Below, piece by piece: positions 16,788 to 26,283 of a DNA stretch of 64,000 nucleotides. Each line of letters starts with the position of its first letter. Within the stretch, counting starts at the first letter, position 1. This stretch comes from an uncultured Pseudoalteromonas sp. (GTDB lineage Bacteria; Pseudomonadota; Gammaproteobacteria; Enterobacterales; Alteromonadaceae), in contig CANLRB010000011.1 in the NCBI GenBank assembly GCA_947493455.1, positions 92,981-156,980 of the forward strand. The letters are read 5' to 3'. The notes under the pieces are model-generated. The model had not been told where the DNA came from and did not search any database. It worked only from the letters and a program-made list of their open reading frames with translations. The position numbers and the translations under genes are program-made.

Positions 16788-19124
16788 CTATTGCTGATAA
16801 TTGAGCTGATCCAAACAGTCCCGTAACTGTGCAACAAAGTAGGTGACGTTACGTTGGTTAAACACGATAGGTGGCTTAATCTTGAGCACATTGTTGTGCG
16901 GGCCATCTAAACTTAACAAGATATGGCGTGATTTGAGTAACTCGATTAATTGCTTTGCGTGTTTTGTTGCAGGTGTAAGCTGTGTGTCTAAAATAAGCTC
17001 GACGCCAACAAATAGGCCGAGCCCGCGCACATCACCGATGATTGGATAGTGACTTTGCAAATCGCGAAGTTGCATCATTAAGAGCTGGCCTGTCGCATCG
17101 GCATTTTCACGTAACTGCTCTGATTTTATCGTCTCGAGTACAGCAAGACCGATGGCACATGACACAGGGTTACCGCCAAAAGTATTAAAATATTCCATGC
17201 CGGTGACAAATGCCTCAGCGATTGCTTTTGTTGTAACCACAGCGGCCATCGGGTGGCCATTGCCGATAGGTTTTCCTAAGGTAACGATATCGGGCACAAC
17301 GCCTTGGGATTCAAACCCCCACCAATGTTTGCCGATTCTACCAAAACCGACTTGCACTTCGTCGGCAATACAAACACCACCTGCTTCTCGTATGGCGTGA
17401 TAGACTGTTTCTAAATAGCCATCGGGCATCACTAAATTGCCGCCAACCCCTTGCAATGATTCACAAATAAATCCGCCAATTTGTTTATTTTCTCGTTTAA
17501 GTTGCGCGAGTTTGTCGATAACTGATTGCCCATATTGAACACCTGAGCTGTGTTGCAGCCCTTTGAATTCACCTCGGTACGGGTCGGGCATGGGTACAGT
17601 ATGGATATGCGGTTGCGGGCCTTCACCGCCTGGGCCGTTAAATTTGTACGGGCTGATTTCAATCGCTTTATTGGTATTGCCATGATAGGCACCATCGACA
17701 ACGATAAGCTCATCGGATTGGGTGTAACAATGCATCAGACGCATTGCAAGCTCGTTTGCTTCACTGCCGGAGTTAACAAACATAACGACGCTTAATTCAT
17801 CGGGAAAAGTGTCAAGTAGTGCATCACTGTATTTTATGATGTTTTGGTGCAAATAGCGTGTGTTCGTATTGAGTTTTGCCATTTGTTGCTGGCCTGCTTC
17901 AACAACCTTTGAGTGGCAATGACCGACATGGCAGACGTTATTCACCATATCTAAGTAGGCGATATTATTTTCATCGAGTAGATATTGCCCCTGTCCACGT
18001 TCAATTAATAGTGGCGATTGATACGATACGCTTAAAGTTTGAAATAGCTGATCGGCTCGTTTTCGCAGTATTTCATCATGAGCAGGATTTTTTGTGGGGG
18101 TTAATTCACAGACTCTTTGCAGTTCAAATGCAATTGTTTTTGCATCATAACTCAGCAGAGTGTCAATTGCTCGCCAAGCCGGTTGCGCAGACACTAATAA
18201 ATAATCATTATTAGGATCGTCTCGATGACTTTGCGCTGAATTGCAAACGCTCATTGCGAGTCTGGCTAGCACAAGTGGAAATAACACCCACGCTTCTGTT
18301 GGTGTGAGCGAGCGCACTTGATGATAGGCCCGTGTCATTGTTTTTAATATTGACAAAGGATCATCGCTGTCAAGCATTGCGTAAGTACTTGCAATCGCAA
18401 GTTCGCAGATTTGGTATGTCTTGACCATGTCGCCAAAATCAATCAGACCGCAAATTCGTGCGCTGGCATCGTCACTTGACAGCAATAGGTTGTAATCGTT
18501 CACATCGTTATGAATGACAGCTTGTGGTAGCTGCTCAACAAAGGGTTGTACTTGGTGGTTAAACAGATCACGGATCTGATGAATTTGCTGCTTTTTGTGC
18601 TCGCCATCAATATAGTTAATTTTATGTTCGATAGTACGTAAAGCGTGCTTTAAGTCCCAATCAAAAATACGTTCGCAGCCAATATGGTTAAAGCTTTCAA
18701 ACTGTATCGAAAGGTGTGCGAGCGCACGACCAAGCTGTTTATGGTGATTCTCGTTGATTTTTGGGTGTTCACAATAAAAAACACCGGGAACAAAACTGAG
18801 CAGGCGCATGTATCGTGTTGTTGATTGCCATGTAATGGTCGTTATGGCGTCTCCATTCACATTGGCGAATGCACGCGGAAAGGCGATTGCGTCAACCGGG
18901 TTATTATGTAAATGTGCCATCGCCGCATTTTGCATTTCGAGCTCTAGTTTGGGTTCAGCTTGATTGGCAATTTTAATAATGTAGTGCGTACCATCGGCTT
19001 GTTTAAGCAGGAAATTGAGATCGATATAGCCGGGTAATTGGGTTACAGAGCCGGTGAGGTTATAGTGTGTGTTAACCAAAGAAGTTACGTCTTGCTCGCA
19101 AATTGACGGGTCACAATGGTGCAT
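16788..19124 (-). CDS. Kinase (APH fold) fused to class III PLP phospho-lyase; candidate hydroxylysine-degrading enzyme
   Basis: 778 residues from ATG 19124 ([12 protein letters not shown]); a TTG at 19154 is less likely. Residues ~1-330 are an aminoglycoside-phosphotransferase-like kinase with HNDVNDYN (catalytic Asp) and DFGD near 200-225, as in hydroxylysine kinase. Residues ~350-775 are a class III aminotransferase fold with PLP lysine in [10 protein letters not shown], plus [21 protein letters not shown] and [13 protein letters not shown]. These blocks closely match human ETNPPL/PHYKPL phospho-lyases as I recall them. Expected chemistry: phosphorylate 5-hydroxylysine (or ethanolamine), then eliminate phosphate and ammonia to give aminoadipate semialdehyde (or acetaldehyde). 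The neighbours favour hydroxylysine. Confidence 0.85.
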   Translation of the reverse strand: MHHCDPSICEQDVTSLVNTHYNLTGSVTQLPGYIDLNFLLKQADGTHYIIKIANQAEPKLELEMQNAAMAHLHNNPVDAIAFPRAFANVNGDAITTITWQSTTRYMRLLSFVPGVFYCEHPKINENHHKQLGRALAHLSIQFESFNHIGCERIFDWDLKHALRTIEHKINYIDGEHKKQQIHQIRDLFNHQVQPFVEQLPQAVIHNDVNDYNLLLSSDDASARICGLIDFGDMVKTYQICELAIASTYAMLDSDDPLSILKTMTRAYHQVRSLTPTEAWVLFPLVLARLAMSVCNSAQSHRDDPNNDYLLVSAQPAWRAIDTLLSYDAKTIAFELQRVCELTPTKNPAHDEILRKRADQLFQTLSVSYQSPLLIERGQGQYLLDENNIAYLDMVNNVCHVGHCHSKVVEAGQQQMAKLNTNTRYLHQNIIKYSDALLDTFPDELSVVMFVNSGSEANELAMRLMHCYTQSDELIVVDGAYHGNTNKAIEISPYKFNGPGGEGPQPHIHTVPMPDPYRGEFKGLQHSSGVQYGQSVIDKLAQLKRENKQIGGFICESLQGVGGNLVMPDGYLETVYHAIREAGGVCIADEVQVGFGRIGKHWWGFESQGVVPDIVTLGKPIGNGHPMAAVVTTKAIAEAFVTGMEYFNTFGGNPVSCAIGLAVLETIKSEQLRENADATGQLLMMQLRDLQSHYPIIGDVRGLGLFVGVELILDTQLTPATKHAKQLIELLKSRHILLSLDGPHNNVLKIKPPIVFNQRNVTYFVAQLRDCLDQLNYQQ

Positions 19125-19285
19125 AAATTTTTCTCGTTTTAAATTAGTAATCAATGCGCTTTACGCCTAAGTCCATTGCTAATGTATCGGCTTTATATTA
19201 TAAAATATACAATTATTTTACAGGTTTGTTATATTAAACTCATTTTTTTGATTATTAATTTAATGTTTTAACAGGAGTTTTTGTT
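19125..19285. promoter_or_regulatory. Divergent control region of the lysine/hydroxylysine locus
   Basis: This 161-base AT-rich gap must hold promoters for both divergent operons. A near-palindromic TATATTATAAAATATA occurs at about 19195-19210 and could be an operator or paired -10 elements. AGGAG lies nine bases before the 19286 ATG. No regulator gene is adjacent. Confidence 0.4.
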
Positions 19286-20347
19286 ATGGACAAAGGGCAT
19301 ATTTGGCTGAGAGCAGAAACAAAGCCGTTGGAAGAGCGCATTGCTTTGACGCCAGAAGCTGCAAAGCGATTAATTGCTGAGGGCTTTAAAGTGACCGTTG
19401 AAGCGTCTTCTCAAAGTGCAATTTCGTCCTCTGCTTATGTTGATGTGGGTTGCGATATTCAACCCGCGCATAGCTGGCGAGAAGCACATAAAGATACGAT
19501 TATTCTAGGGCTCAAGGAGCTTGAAAATGAAAGCTGGCCTTTATGTCATCGTCATATTCACTTTGCGCATGTTTTTAAAGAACAGCAAGGGTGGCAAAAT
19601 GTGCTGCGACGATTTCGAGATGGCGAGGGCGCGCTCTATGATCTTGAGTATCTCGTTGATGACAATAACCGCCGTGTTGCTGCGTTTGGTTACTGGGCTG
19701 GATTTGCCGGTGCTGCTGTCGCATTGAAGTCATTTTTTGGTTACTCAAATGATGAGCGTGATACGATGTCACCACTCACTTCTTACCCAAATAAAGATCA
19801 GTTAGTGAATGAAATCATTAGCTTAAAACAATCACAAACAGCTACAGTATTGGTAATCGGTGCAAAAGGGCGCAGCGGCCGTGGTGCAGTTGAAATGGTA
19901 AAAAGCGTTGGTGCGACAGTGATTGAATGGGATATAGAAGAAACCCAAGCGGGCGGCCCATTCGACCAGTTACTTGACGTTGATGTAGTAATAAACTGTG
20001 TTTTTGTACAACACGCTATTCCACCCTTTATTACGCCAAATATGTTGCAAAAGGAGCGCCGTTTGGCGGTTATCTGCGACGTCAGTTGCGATCCGTATGG
20101 AGACTATAATCCGTTGCCTATTTATAATCAATGCACTACTTTCGATAAGCCGGTGCTGCGCTTAAGTGATGCAAAGCAGCCACTTGATTTAATTGCTATC
20201 GATCATCTTCCGTCGTTATTACCAGTCGAAAGTAGTGAAGATTTTTGTAATCAATTGCTGCCACATTTATTACAATTAGATAATTTAGGCCAAGGTGTAT
20301 GGCAAAAAGCACACCATATATTTCAGAGTAAATTAGCTCAAATTTAG
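19286..20347 (+). CDS. Saccharopine dehydrogenase, lysine-forming type (LYS1-like)
   Basis: 353 residues. The N-terminal alanine-dehydrogenase-like domain has WLRAETKPLEERIALTP and the catalytic Lys and His in LGLKELE (~75) and HIHFAHVFKEQQGW (~95). The pyridine nucleotide domain has VLVIGAKGRSGRGAVEM near 195. Length matches the single-domain Lys1 class (about 370). It interconverts saccharopine with lysine plus 2-oxoglutarate. Since gammaproteobacteria make lysine by the diaminopimelate route, the catabolic direction (lysine to saccharopine) is likely here. It is 10 bases upstream of the partner enzyme. Confidence 0.87.
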   Translation: MDKGHIWLRAETKPLEERIALTPEAAKRLIAEGFKVTVEASSQSAISSSAYVDVGCDIQPAHSWREAHKDTIILGLKELENESWPLCHRHIHFAHVFKEQQGWQNVLRRFRDGEGALYDLEYLVDDNNRRVAAFGYWAGFAGAAVALKSFFGYSNDERDTMSPLTSYPNKDQLVNEIISLKQSQTATVLVIGAKGRSGRGAVEMVKSVGATVIEWDIEETQAGGPFDQLLDVDVVINCVFVQHAIPPFITPNMLQKERRLAVICDVSCDPYGDYNPLPIYNQCTTFDKPVLRLSDAKQPLDLIAIDHLPSLLPVESSEDFCNQLLPHLLQLDNLGQGVWQKAHHIFQSKLAQI

Positions 20348-20357
20348 AGGAATTAGA

Positions 20358-21515
20358 ATGACAACAATTCATTGGTTGGGTGCGGGACTTTCTTCCCTAC
20401 CAGGCATAAAGAAAATCGCGCAATCTAGCCATTCTATGGTGTTATGGAACCGCACTTTAAGTAAAGCGCTTGATGCCGTAAATGCATTGAATATCGATAT
20501 CCCAGTGCAACAGCTGGACTGGCAGGCGCTGCAACAGAGCGTCAATAAGGGTGACGTTGTCGTGAGTATGTTACCTGCAACGATGCATGTGCAAGTGGCT
20601 AAGATGTGTTTAGAAAAACAGGCTCACTTTGTCTCGAGCAGCTATATTTCCGACGAGATGATGGCACTTGATCAACCATCACGTGAGCTTGGATTATGTT
20701 TTGTCAATGAAGTCGGGCTAGATCCAGGTCTTGACCATTTATTGGCTCATGCGCTTGTAAATCGTTATATAAGTTCTGATGTGTTTAACCCACATAATGT
20801 ACACTATTTTCGTTCATACTGTGGTGGCTTTCCAAAGCGTGCAAATGATTTCAAGTATAAGTTTTCTTGGTCACCGCTCGGGGTGTTAAAAGCGCTTAAA
20901 TCACCGGCGCAATGGCGTGCAGATAACCAAGTTCAACAAACTGAAAAGCCGTGGTTGGCCTTGTCTGATTTTAAGATGACCTTGGCAGACGGGCAAACAG
21001 AGACGTTTCAGGCTTACCCGAATCGCGATTCGATACCATTTTTAAAACAATATGGATTTGGTGAAGATTGGCATGTAGCAGAGTTTGTGCGCGGCACGCT
21101 TCGGTTAGATGGTTGGGCACAAGCGTGGCGTGAGTTATTTGACAAGGTTGATACTTTGCAGGGCGAACAAGGCCTGAGTGAATTATCTGAAATTAGTGAT
21201 GAGCTGTGGGAGAAATATCAATACGACGAAGGCGAAGCTGACCGTGTTGTTTTGTCAGTTGAGCTTGAGGTGCGCGACCCAGATAATAAGCATGTAGTAT
21301 TTCACTCTCACTATGGGGTTGATGAAGCGGGCAATGAAAACGGTTCTGCGATGGCGCGTTTAGTATCACTTACTGTTGCAATTGCCATTGAATCATTGCT
21401 ACGTGATGAGTTGAAAACGGGCGTAACTGCCGCACCTCATCAACAACAGCAAGTCGATAGTTGGCTAACAGAGTTATCTGACTTAGGCGAACATATTTTT
21501 CAACATAACGGTTAA
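20358..21515 (+). CDS. Saccharopine dehydrogenase, glutamate-forming type (LYS9-like reductase)
   Basis: 385 residues. A Rossmann N-terminus (WLGAGLSSLPGIKKIA), VVSMLPATMH near 75, NEVGLDPGLDHLLA near 120 and YCGGFPKRAND near 155 match the saccharopine dehydrogenase NADP, L-glutamate-forming family. The enzyme splits saccharopine into glutamate and alpha-aminoadipate semialdehyde. AGGAATTAG precedes the ATG. The pair forms the saccharopine route of lysine breakdown. The semialdehyde dehydrogenase needed next is not in the window. Confidence 0.87.
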   Translation: MTTIHWLGAGLSSLPGIKKIAQSSHSMVLWNRTLSKALDAVNALNIDIPVQQLDWQALQQSVNKGDVVVSMLPATMHVQVAKMCLEKQAHFVSSSYISDEMMALDQPSRELGLCFVNEVGLDPGLDHLLAHALVNRYISSDVFNPHNVHYFRSYCGGFPKRANDFKYKFSWSPLGVLKALKSPAQWRADNQVQQTEKPWLALSDFKMTLADGQTETFQAYPNRDSIPFLKQYGFGEDWHVAEFVRGTLRLDGWAQAWRELFDKVDTLQGEQGLSELSEISDELWEKYQYDEGEADRVVLSVELEVRDPDNKHVVFHSHYGVDEAGNENGSAMARLVSLTVAIAIESLLRDELKTGVTAAPHQQQQVDSWLTELSDLGEHIFQHNG

Positions 21516-21543
21516 CGACGGGTTAATCTGAAACTCGTTAAAT

Positions 21544-21585
21544 GGTGCATGTGATATGCATGCACCTCTTCCTCTACTTTCTCTT
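21544..21585 (+). terminator. Probable terminator of the saccharopine operon
   Basis: GGTGCATG / CATGCACC stem with a 7-base loop, followed by a pyrimidine-rich tail. The T-run is imperfect. Confidence 0.5.
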
Positions 21586-21601
21586 TTCTAAACAATGCGA
21601 C

Positions 21602-21619
21602 TTTTGTGAAATCACAAAA
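21602..21619. promoter_or_regulatory. 18-bp palindrome, candidate enhancer site for the sigma-54 regulator
   Basis: TTTTGTGA, two bases, TCACAAAA form a perfect inverted repeat about 90 bp upstream of a sigma-54-like promoter. A degenerate second copy (12 of 18 matches) lies at 21626-21643. Position and symmetry fit an NtrC-family upstream activator sequence. The link to the regulator at 26284 is inferred. Confidence 0.45.
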
Positions 21620-21700
21620 AGTAAATTTCGTTATTACAAAAAATCATCGAGCTTAGCGCTTGAATATTATTAAAATCAAATAAAAACAACAACTTAAAAT

Positions 21701-21717
21701 TTGGCATGCGAATTGTT
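21701..21717 (+). promoter_or_regulatory. Sigma-54-like -24/-12 promoter of the export operon
   Basis: TTGGCATGCGAATTGTT aligns with YTGGCACGNNNNTTGCW with two mismatches (C to T in both boxes). The -24 GG is intact; the -12 GC is GT. It lies 38 bases before the adaptor gene start. Confidence 0.5.
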
Positions 21718-21754
21718 AGATAACAGTTAGCATTTCAAAATTAAGGTTGTATTA

Positions 21755-23002
21755 ATGGATATTAAGGTTGAAAAAAAGCAGGCATTTCGATTTCGCAATC
21801 CTATATTGATTGGGGTAGCGATACTTGCATTCGTATCTGTCGTTCTGATAATTAAACCAAATACATCGGCGAGTGTTCACGCTCAAGATATATGGACGGG
21901 AATTGTTAAGCAGGGCGATTTACATCAACAAGTCGCGGCATTTGGTCGTTTGAAGTCGCGTAAGCCGCGATTACTCACAGCGCAATCAAATGCCATTGTT
22001 GATGAAATTGTACTTAAGCCTGGGGCAATGGTAACACCAAATAGTGTGATTGTGCGCCTATCTGATCCGCAAATTGAGCAGCAGGTTAAAGATGCACAGC
22101 GAGAATTAGTGCAAATTAAAAACCAATATAAGCAACTCGAAATTAATCAGCAGCGCGAAGTTTTATCGCAGCAAGCTAGGCTTGAGTTGTTGCAGGCGGA
22201 ACTTGAAAGCGCAGAATTGGAAGTAAAAGCGCTGGGCCAACTGATTGAAAAGGGCATTGCATCAAATATTGACTATCAACGTCGTGTATTAGAGCAAAGG
22301 CAATTAACACGGCGTCTCGACATTGAGCAAAAACGCTTATCACAGCTCGAAGAATTACATTTGGCAAACTTAGCTATTGCGCAATCAAACATTGAGTCAG
22401 AGCAAGAAGCATTGACCTTAATCTCTGAAGTTCATCAGAACCTAACGATTCGAGCGGGTATTTCAGGCGTGTTGCAGTCACTCGATGTTGAACTTGGCCA
22501 AAGTGTTAATCAAGGACAACGTTTGGCGTTGGTTGGTAGTACGACTGACTTGTATGCGCAAGTGTCGGTACCGCAAGCTTATATGCAGCAAATCGCTTTA
22601 TCTCAAACCGTTGAAGTTGATACTCGAGCAGGGCTGATCTCGGGTGAAGTGATCCGCATCGACCCAGTTATCACTAATGGCAGTGTACAGGTTGAAGTAA
22701 AACTCAATTCACAATTAACCAAAAATGCCCGTCCTGAGCTCAACATCGCAGCGAATATTCATATCGGGACAGTAAAAAATGCGCTCTATATTGAAAAGCC
22801 TGTTAATGCCAAAGCTGACACAAATACAACATTATTTATGTTGCAGCAAGACGGCGACACTGCGATAGCAAAAACTCTGCAATACGGCAGTGAGGCGCAA
22901 GATACCATTCAAATTATTTCTGGTGCACAACCTAATCAGCGATATATATTATCTGATATGTCGCGTTGGCAAGAACATGCTGCAATTAGCATAGTGCAGT
23001 AA
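21755..23002 (+). CDS. Periplasmic adaptor (HlyD/MacA-type) of an ABC export system
   Basis: 415 residues. One TM anchor lies near 17-37 (NPILIGVAILAFVSVVLII). A biotinyl-lipoyl half-motif (AIVDEIVLKPGAMV) follows, then a long coiled-coil hairpin of ~110 residues rich in Gln, Glu and Leu. The second half-motif (IRAGISGVLQSLDVELGQSV) and beta-barrel domains come last. Adaptors of this class bridge inner-membrane ABC permeases to an outer-membrane channel. No TolC-like gene is in the window. It is first of a three-gene operon. Confidence 0.85.
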   Translation: MDIKVEKKQAFRFRNPILIGVAILAFVSVVLIIKPNTSASVHAQDIWTGIVKQGDLHQQVAAFGRLKSRKPRLLTAQSNAIVDEIVLKPGAMVTPNSVIVRLSDPQIEQQVKDAQRELVQIKNQYKQLEINQQREVLSQQARLELLQAELESAELEVKALGQLIEKGIASNIDYQRRVLEQRQLTRRLDIEQKRLSQLEELHLANLAIAQSNIESEQEALTLISEVHQNLTIRAGISGVLQSLDVELGQSVNQGQRLALVGSTTDLYAQVSVPQAYMQQIALSQTVEVDTRAGLISGEVIRIDPVITNGSVQVEVKLNSQLTKNARPELNIAANIHIGTVKNALYIEKPVNAKADTNTTLFMLQQDGDTAIAKTLQYGSEAQDTIQIISGAQPNQRYILSDMSRWQEHAAISIVQ

Positions 23003-23020
23003 CAAAAGGACAACTTAGCT

Positions 23021-23728
23021 ATGACACAACAAAGCAAAATTAAACTCTCAAATATCACCAAAAAATTTGTCACGACTGACATGGAAACTCATGCGTTACA
23101 AGGGGTTGACTTAGAGATTTTCGACGGCGACTATGTTTCAATATCGGGCCCTTCTGGGTGCGGAAAATCAACTCTACTGACGATTTTGGGCTTACTCGAT
23201 ACGCCCACATCGGGGCAATACATCATTGCCGGTGAAAATGTTAGTAATTTGAGCGTGAATCAACGGGCGAGTGTACGTAATAAATATATAGGTTTTGTAT
23301 TCCAGTCCTTTAACTTGATTGATGAGCTGAGTGTATTTGACAATATCGCGCTACCGCTGCGTTATTCAGACACCGCGCTGTCAGCAAAAGAGATTTTTGA
23401 AAAAGTGACTCGCTGCCTTGAGAAAGTGCAGATGACTCATCGCGCAAATCACAAACCGAATCAACTCTCAGGTGGTCAACAACAACGTGTTGCCATTGCC
23501 CGCGCGTTGGTTAATGATCCCGCTATTTTACTGGTTGATGAACCGACCGGTAACCTAGACTCAAAAAACGGGGACGCTGTAATGCAGATGTTGGCCGATT
23601 TAAACGCATCGGGTACGACCATCTGCATGGTGACACATGATCCACGTTACGCCGATATGGCCAAAACGAAGCTCCATTTACTTGATGGTGTGATGGCGGA
23701 AGTACTCAATATGGAGTTAGCGGGATGA
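23021..23728 (+). CDS. ABC transporter ATPase, MacB/LolD type
   Basis: 235 residues. Walker A GPSGCGKST near 43, Q-loop FVFQSFNLIDELSVFDNI, signature LSGGQQQRVAIARAL near 145, Walker B ILLVDEPTGNLD and switch His in MVTHDPRYA. This is the class that powers lipoprotein or macrolide/peptide export rather than uptake. Its stop overlaps the permease start (ATGA), so translation is probably coupled. Confidence 0.92.
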   Translation: MTQQSKIKLSNITKKFVTTDMETHALQGVDLEIFDGDYVSISGPSGCGKSTLLTILGLLDTPTSGQYIIAGENVSNLSVNQRASVRNKYIGFVFQSFNLIDELSVFDNIALPLRYSDTALSAKEIFEKVTRCLEKVQMTHRANHKPNQLSGGQQQRVAIARALVNDPAILLVDEPTGNLDSKNGDAVMQMLADLNASGTTICMVTHDPRYADMAKTKLHLLDGVMAEVLNMELAG

Positions 23729-26133
23729 GTCGATTAAGCCAATCATTAAAACAAGAAATTACCCTGTCTTGGGTCAGTTTAATGCGCTTGCCCGGTTTTT
23801 GCCTCACAGTGATATTAACGCTGGCGATTACTCTGGCGGCGTTGATTGTGGTACTTAATATTAACTATTTAGTGTTAACCAAGCCATTACCCTATCCGGA
23901 TGCAAATAATTTGTTGGTGACGGACCAAAGTGAAACAATTAAAGACGACACTCAATACGGCTATCAACTTTTGCCAACTCAGTTTCATATTTATAATGAT
24001 GAAACATATATTGACGAAATGGCATTGATTGTGAGCTATGGTGACCGTCTTCGCGATATCGAAGGGACACCTTATATTGATGGTTCTCGCGTCTCTCCTG
24101 AGTATTTCTCTTTACTTGGTATGCCAATGCATCTAGGTCGTCATTTTAATGAAAATGAAGGACTTAATGATAGGCAAACCGTCGCTGTATTGAGTTATCA
24201 CGCGTGGCAACAGTATTTTAAAGCGGACCTAGATATTGTTGGTAAATTTACTCGAGTCGGCAATTACAATTATCAAATCGTGGGCGTTGCTGCACCTGAA
24301 TTTCAATCTCCTGAGATATTTGGCCATTTTGCCGATGAAATGTGGTTGAGTTTTCCCAATGAAGTGTCGATTACCAGCGGGTGGAATAGCATTACCTCAA
24401 CTGTTAATGGCATAGCAAAACTTAAATCTGGGGTGAGCATTGCACAGGCCAATCAAACGCTTGGTCAGCAAATTGATAAACTTTATCAATCTCAAGAGGG
24501 AGTAGCTGCAGATACGAGTATTGGTGCTCAATTTGTGCCGTTAAAAGAAAAAATTGTCGGCCGGAGCACGTCGATGGCGTTGTTGTTACTTGCCGGTGTA
24601 GTGACTTTACTATTTATCGCCGTAACCAATATAACGAACTTGTTTTTATCTCGTGCGGCACAAAAACAACGCACGATGGCAATTCAATCTGCCTTAGGTG
24701 CCAATACTAAACACCTATTCGTAAGTATGTTTAGTGAGGCAATGATTTTGATTAGTCTCGCTTGGATTGTCGGGCTATTAGCTGCTGGTTGGGTGATGGT
24801 GTGGCTCGAGAACGACCTGCAATATATGTTTCCACGCATGCAGCAGCTGCAATTAGATATCGCGACAATTGCATTTAGTTTCGTAATTTGTGTCGTTGTC
24901 GCATTAGTCATGGCCAAGCTTGCCATTAAGCAAATTGATTACTTTAAACTTAGCTCAGAGTTACAAAGCAGCGGTAAAGGAGTGGGCGCACAGATTTCGA
25001 GTTTGACCCGACATATTCTTATCGCAACGCAAGTGATGTTGGCGACATTTTTGTTGTTAGGTGCGACATCGGTTTTGAGCCCTGCGATTGAGCGTATTTT
25101 GAAGCCAGTTGGCTTTAACATGGAGAACGTGGACTACTTACTGGTTGATTATGGCACGCTTGATGAAGGGCGTTTTGACGTCGCAACGCAAATTAAGTCA
25201 GCATTGATTGCACTGCCGGAAGTTGAGGATGCTGCTCGTACCTTTGCATCGCCACTGCGAATGGGTTGGGAAAACTACCTGTTTGATAAAGATAATGAAA
25301 TGCTCGGTATTGTAAGTGTCAGCTTCGTCGATAGTAATCATTTTTCGGTAATTGATCATACGATTATGCAAGGACGCGGGTTTAGTGAGTTGAACGATCC
25401 AGATAATGTACCTGCTGAAATTATTATCAGTAATGCATTGGCGAAACGAATTTACGGTGAAAAATCGGCAGTCGGTGAAGTATTGCATGTAATACAAAAT
25501 ACACCGCTTACTGTCGTCGGTGTGGTCAGTGATATCTATGTACCAGAAGGAAACCAAGAGTATGCCACAGAGCGTTACTATTTACCGTTCGAAGAAGGCT
25601 CTCGTATGGGATTTTCGATAAAACTTAAAGCACCGATTGATAAGAAAAGATTGACGTCGCTGTTAAAAGATGTGAACCCAAATTTGAGTATTGCGTTTCA
25701 ACGCAGTTTACATGACCAGCTGCAAGGTCGTTTGCGCGGTACCAAGTTAACGGCGATATTAACAGTCTGTTTAATATCATTGGCGTTGGCGCTTGCCGGA
25801 GCGGGAATATTTGGTGTACTGAGCTATACAGTTCAGATGAGACGCTTTGAATTAGGCATTCATTTGTCGCTTGGCGCGCACACTCAACAGGTTATCGCTA
25901 TGGTACTTAAGCAAAGTCTAAAGCCGATTGTCATTGGCGTTATTGGTGCAATTGGCCTTGCCACAATTTGTTATTATGGTGCCGCAGCTTTGTATGCCTA
26001 TCAATTTAAAGTTAATTTATTGGCGTTTTCAATTGCACTGCCCGTGATGTTACTAATTGCAATAATGGCGTGTTACCTGCCAATTAAAAATGTCGTTGCG
26101 GCAGACCCTATTAAGGCGCTACGCAATGAGTAA
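23725..26133 (+). CDS. ABC permease with duplicated FtsX/MacB domains
   Basis: 802 residues. One TM helix near 24-48 is followed by a MacB periplasmic core domain. Three helices lie around 280-400 (LLLLAGVVTLLFIAVTNITNLFL and others). A further helix near 430, a second periplasmic region, and a final FtsX-type set of helices (LALAGAGIFGVLSYTVQMRRFELGI) follow. This duplicated layout resembles ADOP-type permeases. It likely works as a mechanotransmission exporter of peptides or lipids. The substrate is unknown; self-protection against antimicrobial peptides is one possibility. Confidence 0.87.
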   Translation: MSRLSQSLKQEITLSWVSLMRLPGFCLTVILTLAITLAALIVVLNINYLVLTKPLPYPDANNLLVTDQSETIKDDTQYGYQLLPTQFHIYNDETYIDEMALIVSYGDRLRDIEGTPYIDGSRVSPEYFSLLGMPMHLGRHFNENEGLNDRQTVAVLSYHAWQQYFKADLDIVGKFTRVGNYNYQIVGVAAPEFQSPEIFGHFADEMWLSFPNEVSITSGWNSITSTVNGIAKLKSGVSIAQANQTLGQQIDKLYQSQEGVAADTSIGAQFVPLKEKIVGRSTSMALLLLAGVVTLLFIAVTNITNLFLSRAAQKQRTMAIQSALGANTKHLFVSMFSEAMILISLAWIVGLLAAGWVMVWLENDLQYMFPRMQQLQLDIATIAFSFVICVVVALVMAKLAIKQIDYFKLSSELQSSGKGVGAQISSLTRHILIATQVMLATFLLLGATSVLSPAIERILKPVGFNMENVDYLLVDYGTLDEGRFDVATQIKSALIALPEVEDAARTFASPLRMGWENYLFDKDNEMLGIVSVSFVDSNHFSVIDHTIMQGRGFSELNDPDNVPAEIIISNALAKRIYGEKSAVGEVLHVIQNTPLTVVGVVSDIYVPEGNQEYATERYYLPFEEGSRMGFSIKLKAPIDKKRLTSLLKDVNPNLSIAFQRSLHDQLQGRLRGTKLTAILTVCLISLALALAGAGIFGVLSYTVQMRRFELGIHLSLGAHTQQVIAMVLKQSLKPIVIGVIGAIGLATICYYGAAALYAYQFKVNLLAFSIALPVMLLIAIMACYLPIKNVVAADPIKALRNE

Positions 26134-26183
26134 TGAACAATAATTCTTATATTGTCGTATCAGTTTTTTAGTGAGATAGGGAT

Positions 26184-26219
26184 ATGGCAGCGTGCAGAGA
26201 TGGACGCTGCCATTTACTT
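26184..26219 (+). terminator. Terminator after the ABC operon
   Basis: ATGGCAGCGT / ACGCTGCCAT 10-bp stem with a 10-base loop, followed by TTACTTTT. It separates the transporter operon from the two-component genes. Confidence 0.65.
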
Positions 26220-26283
26220 TTAAAGTAAAGCAACGCTATGATTAAATTGATATCATTTGTATGATCATAAAATGAAGTAATAT

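Noticed and set aside
21602-21619. CRP-like site TGTGA...TCACA before the exporter operon
   Set aside because: The arms are two bases apart, not six; an enhancer for the sigma-54 regulator explains position and symmetry better.
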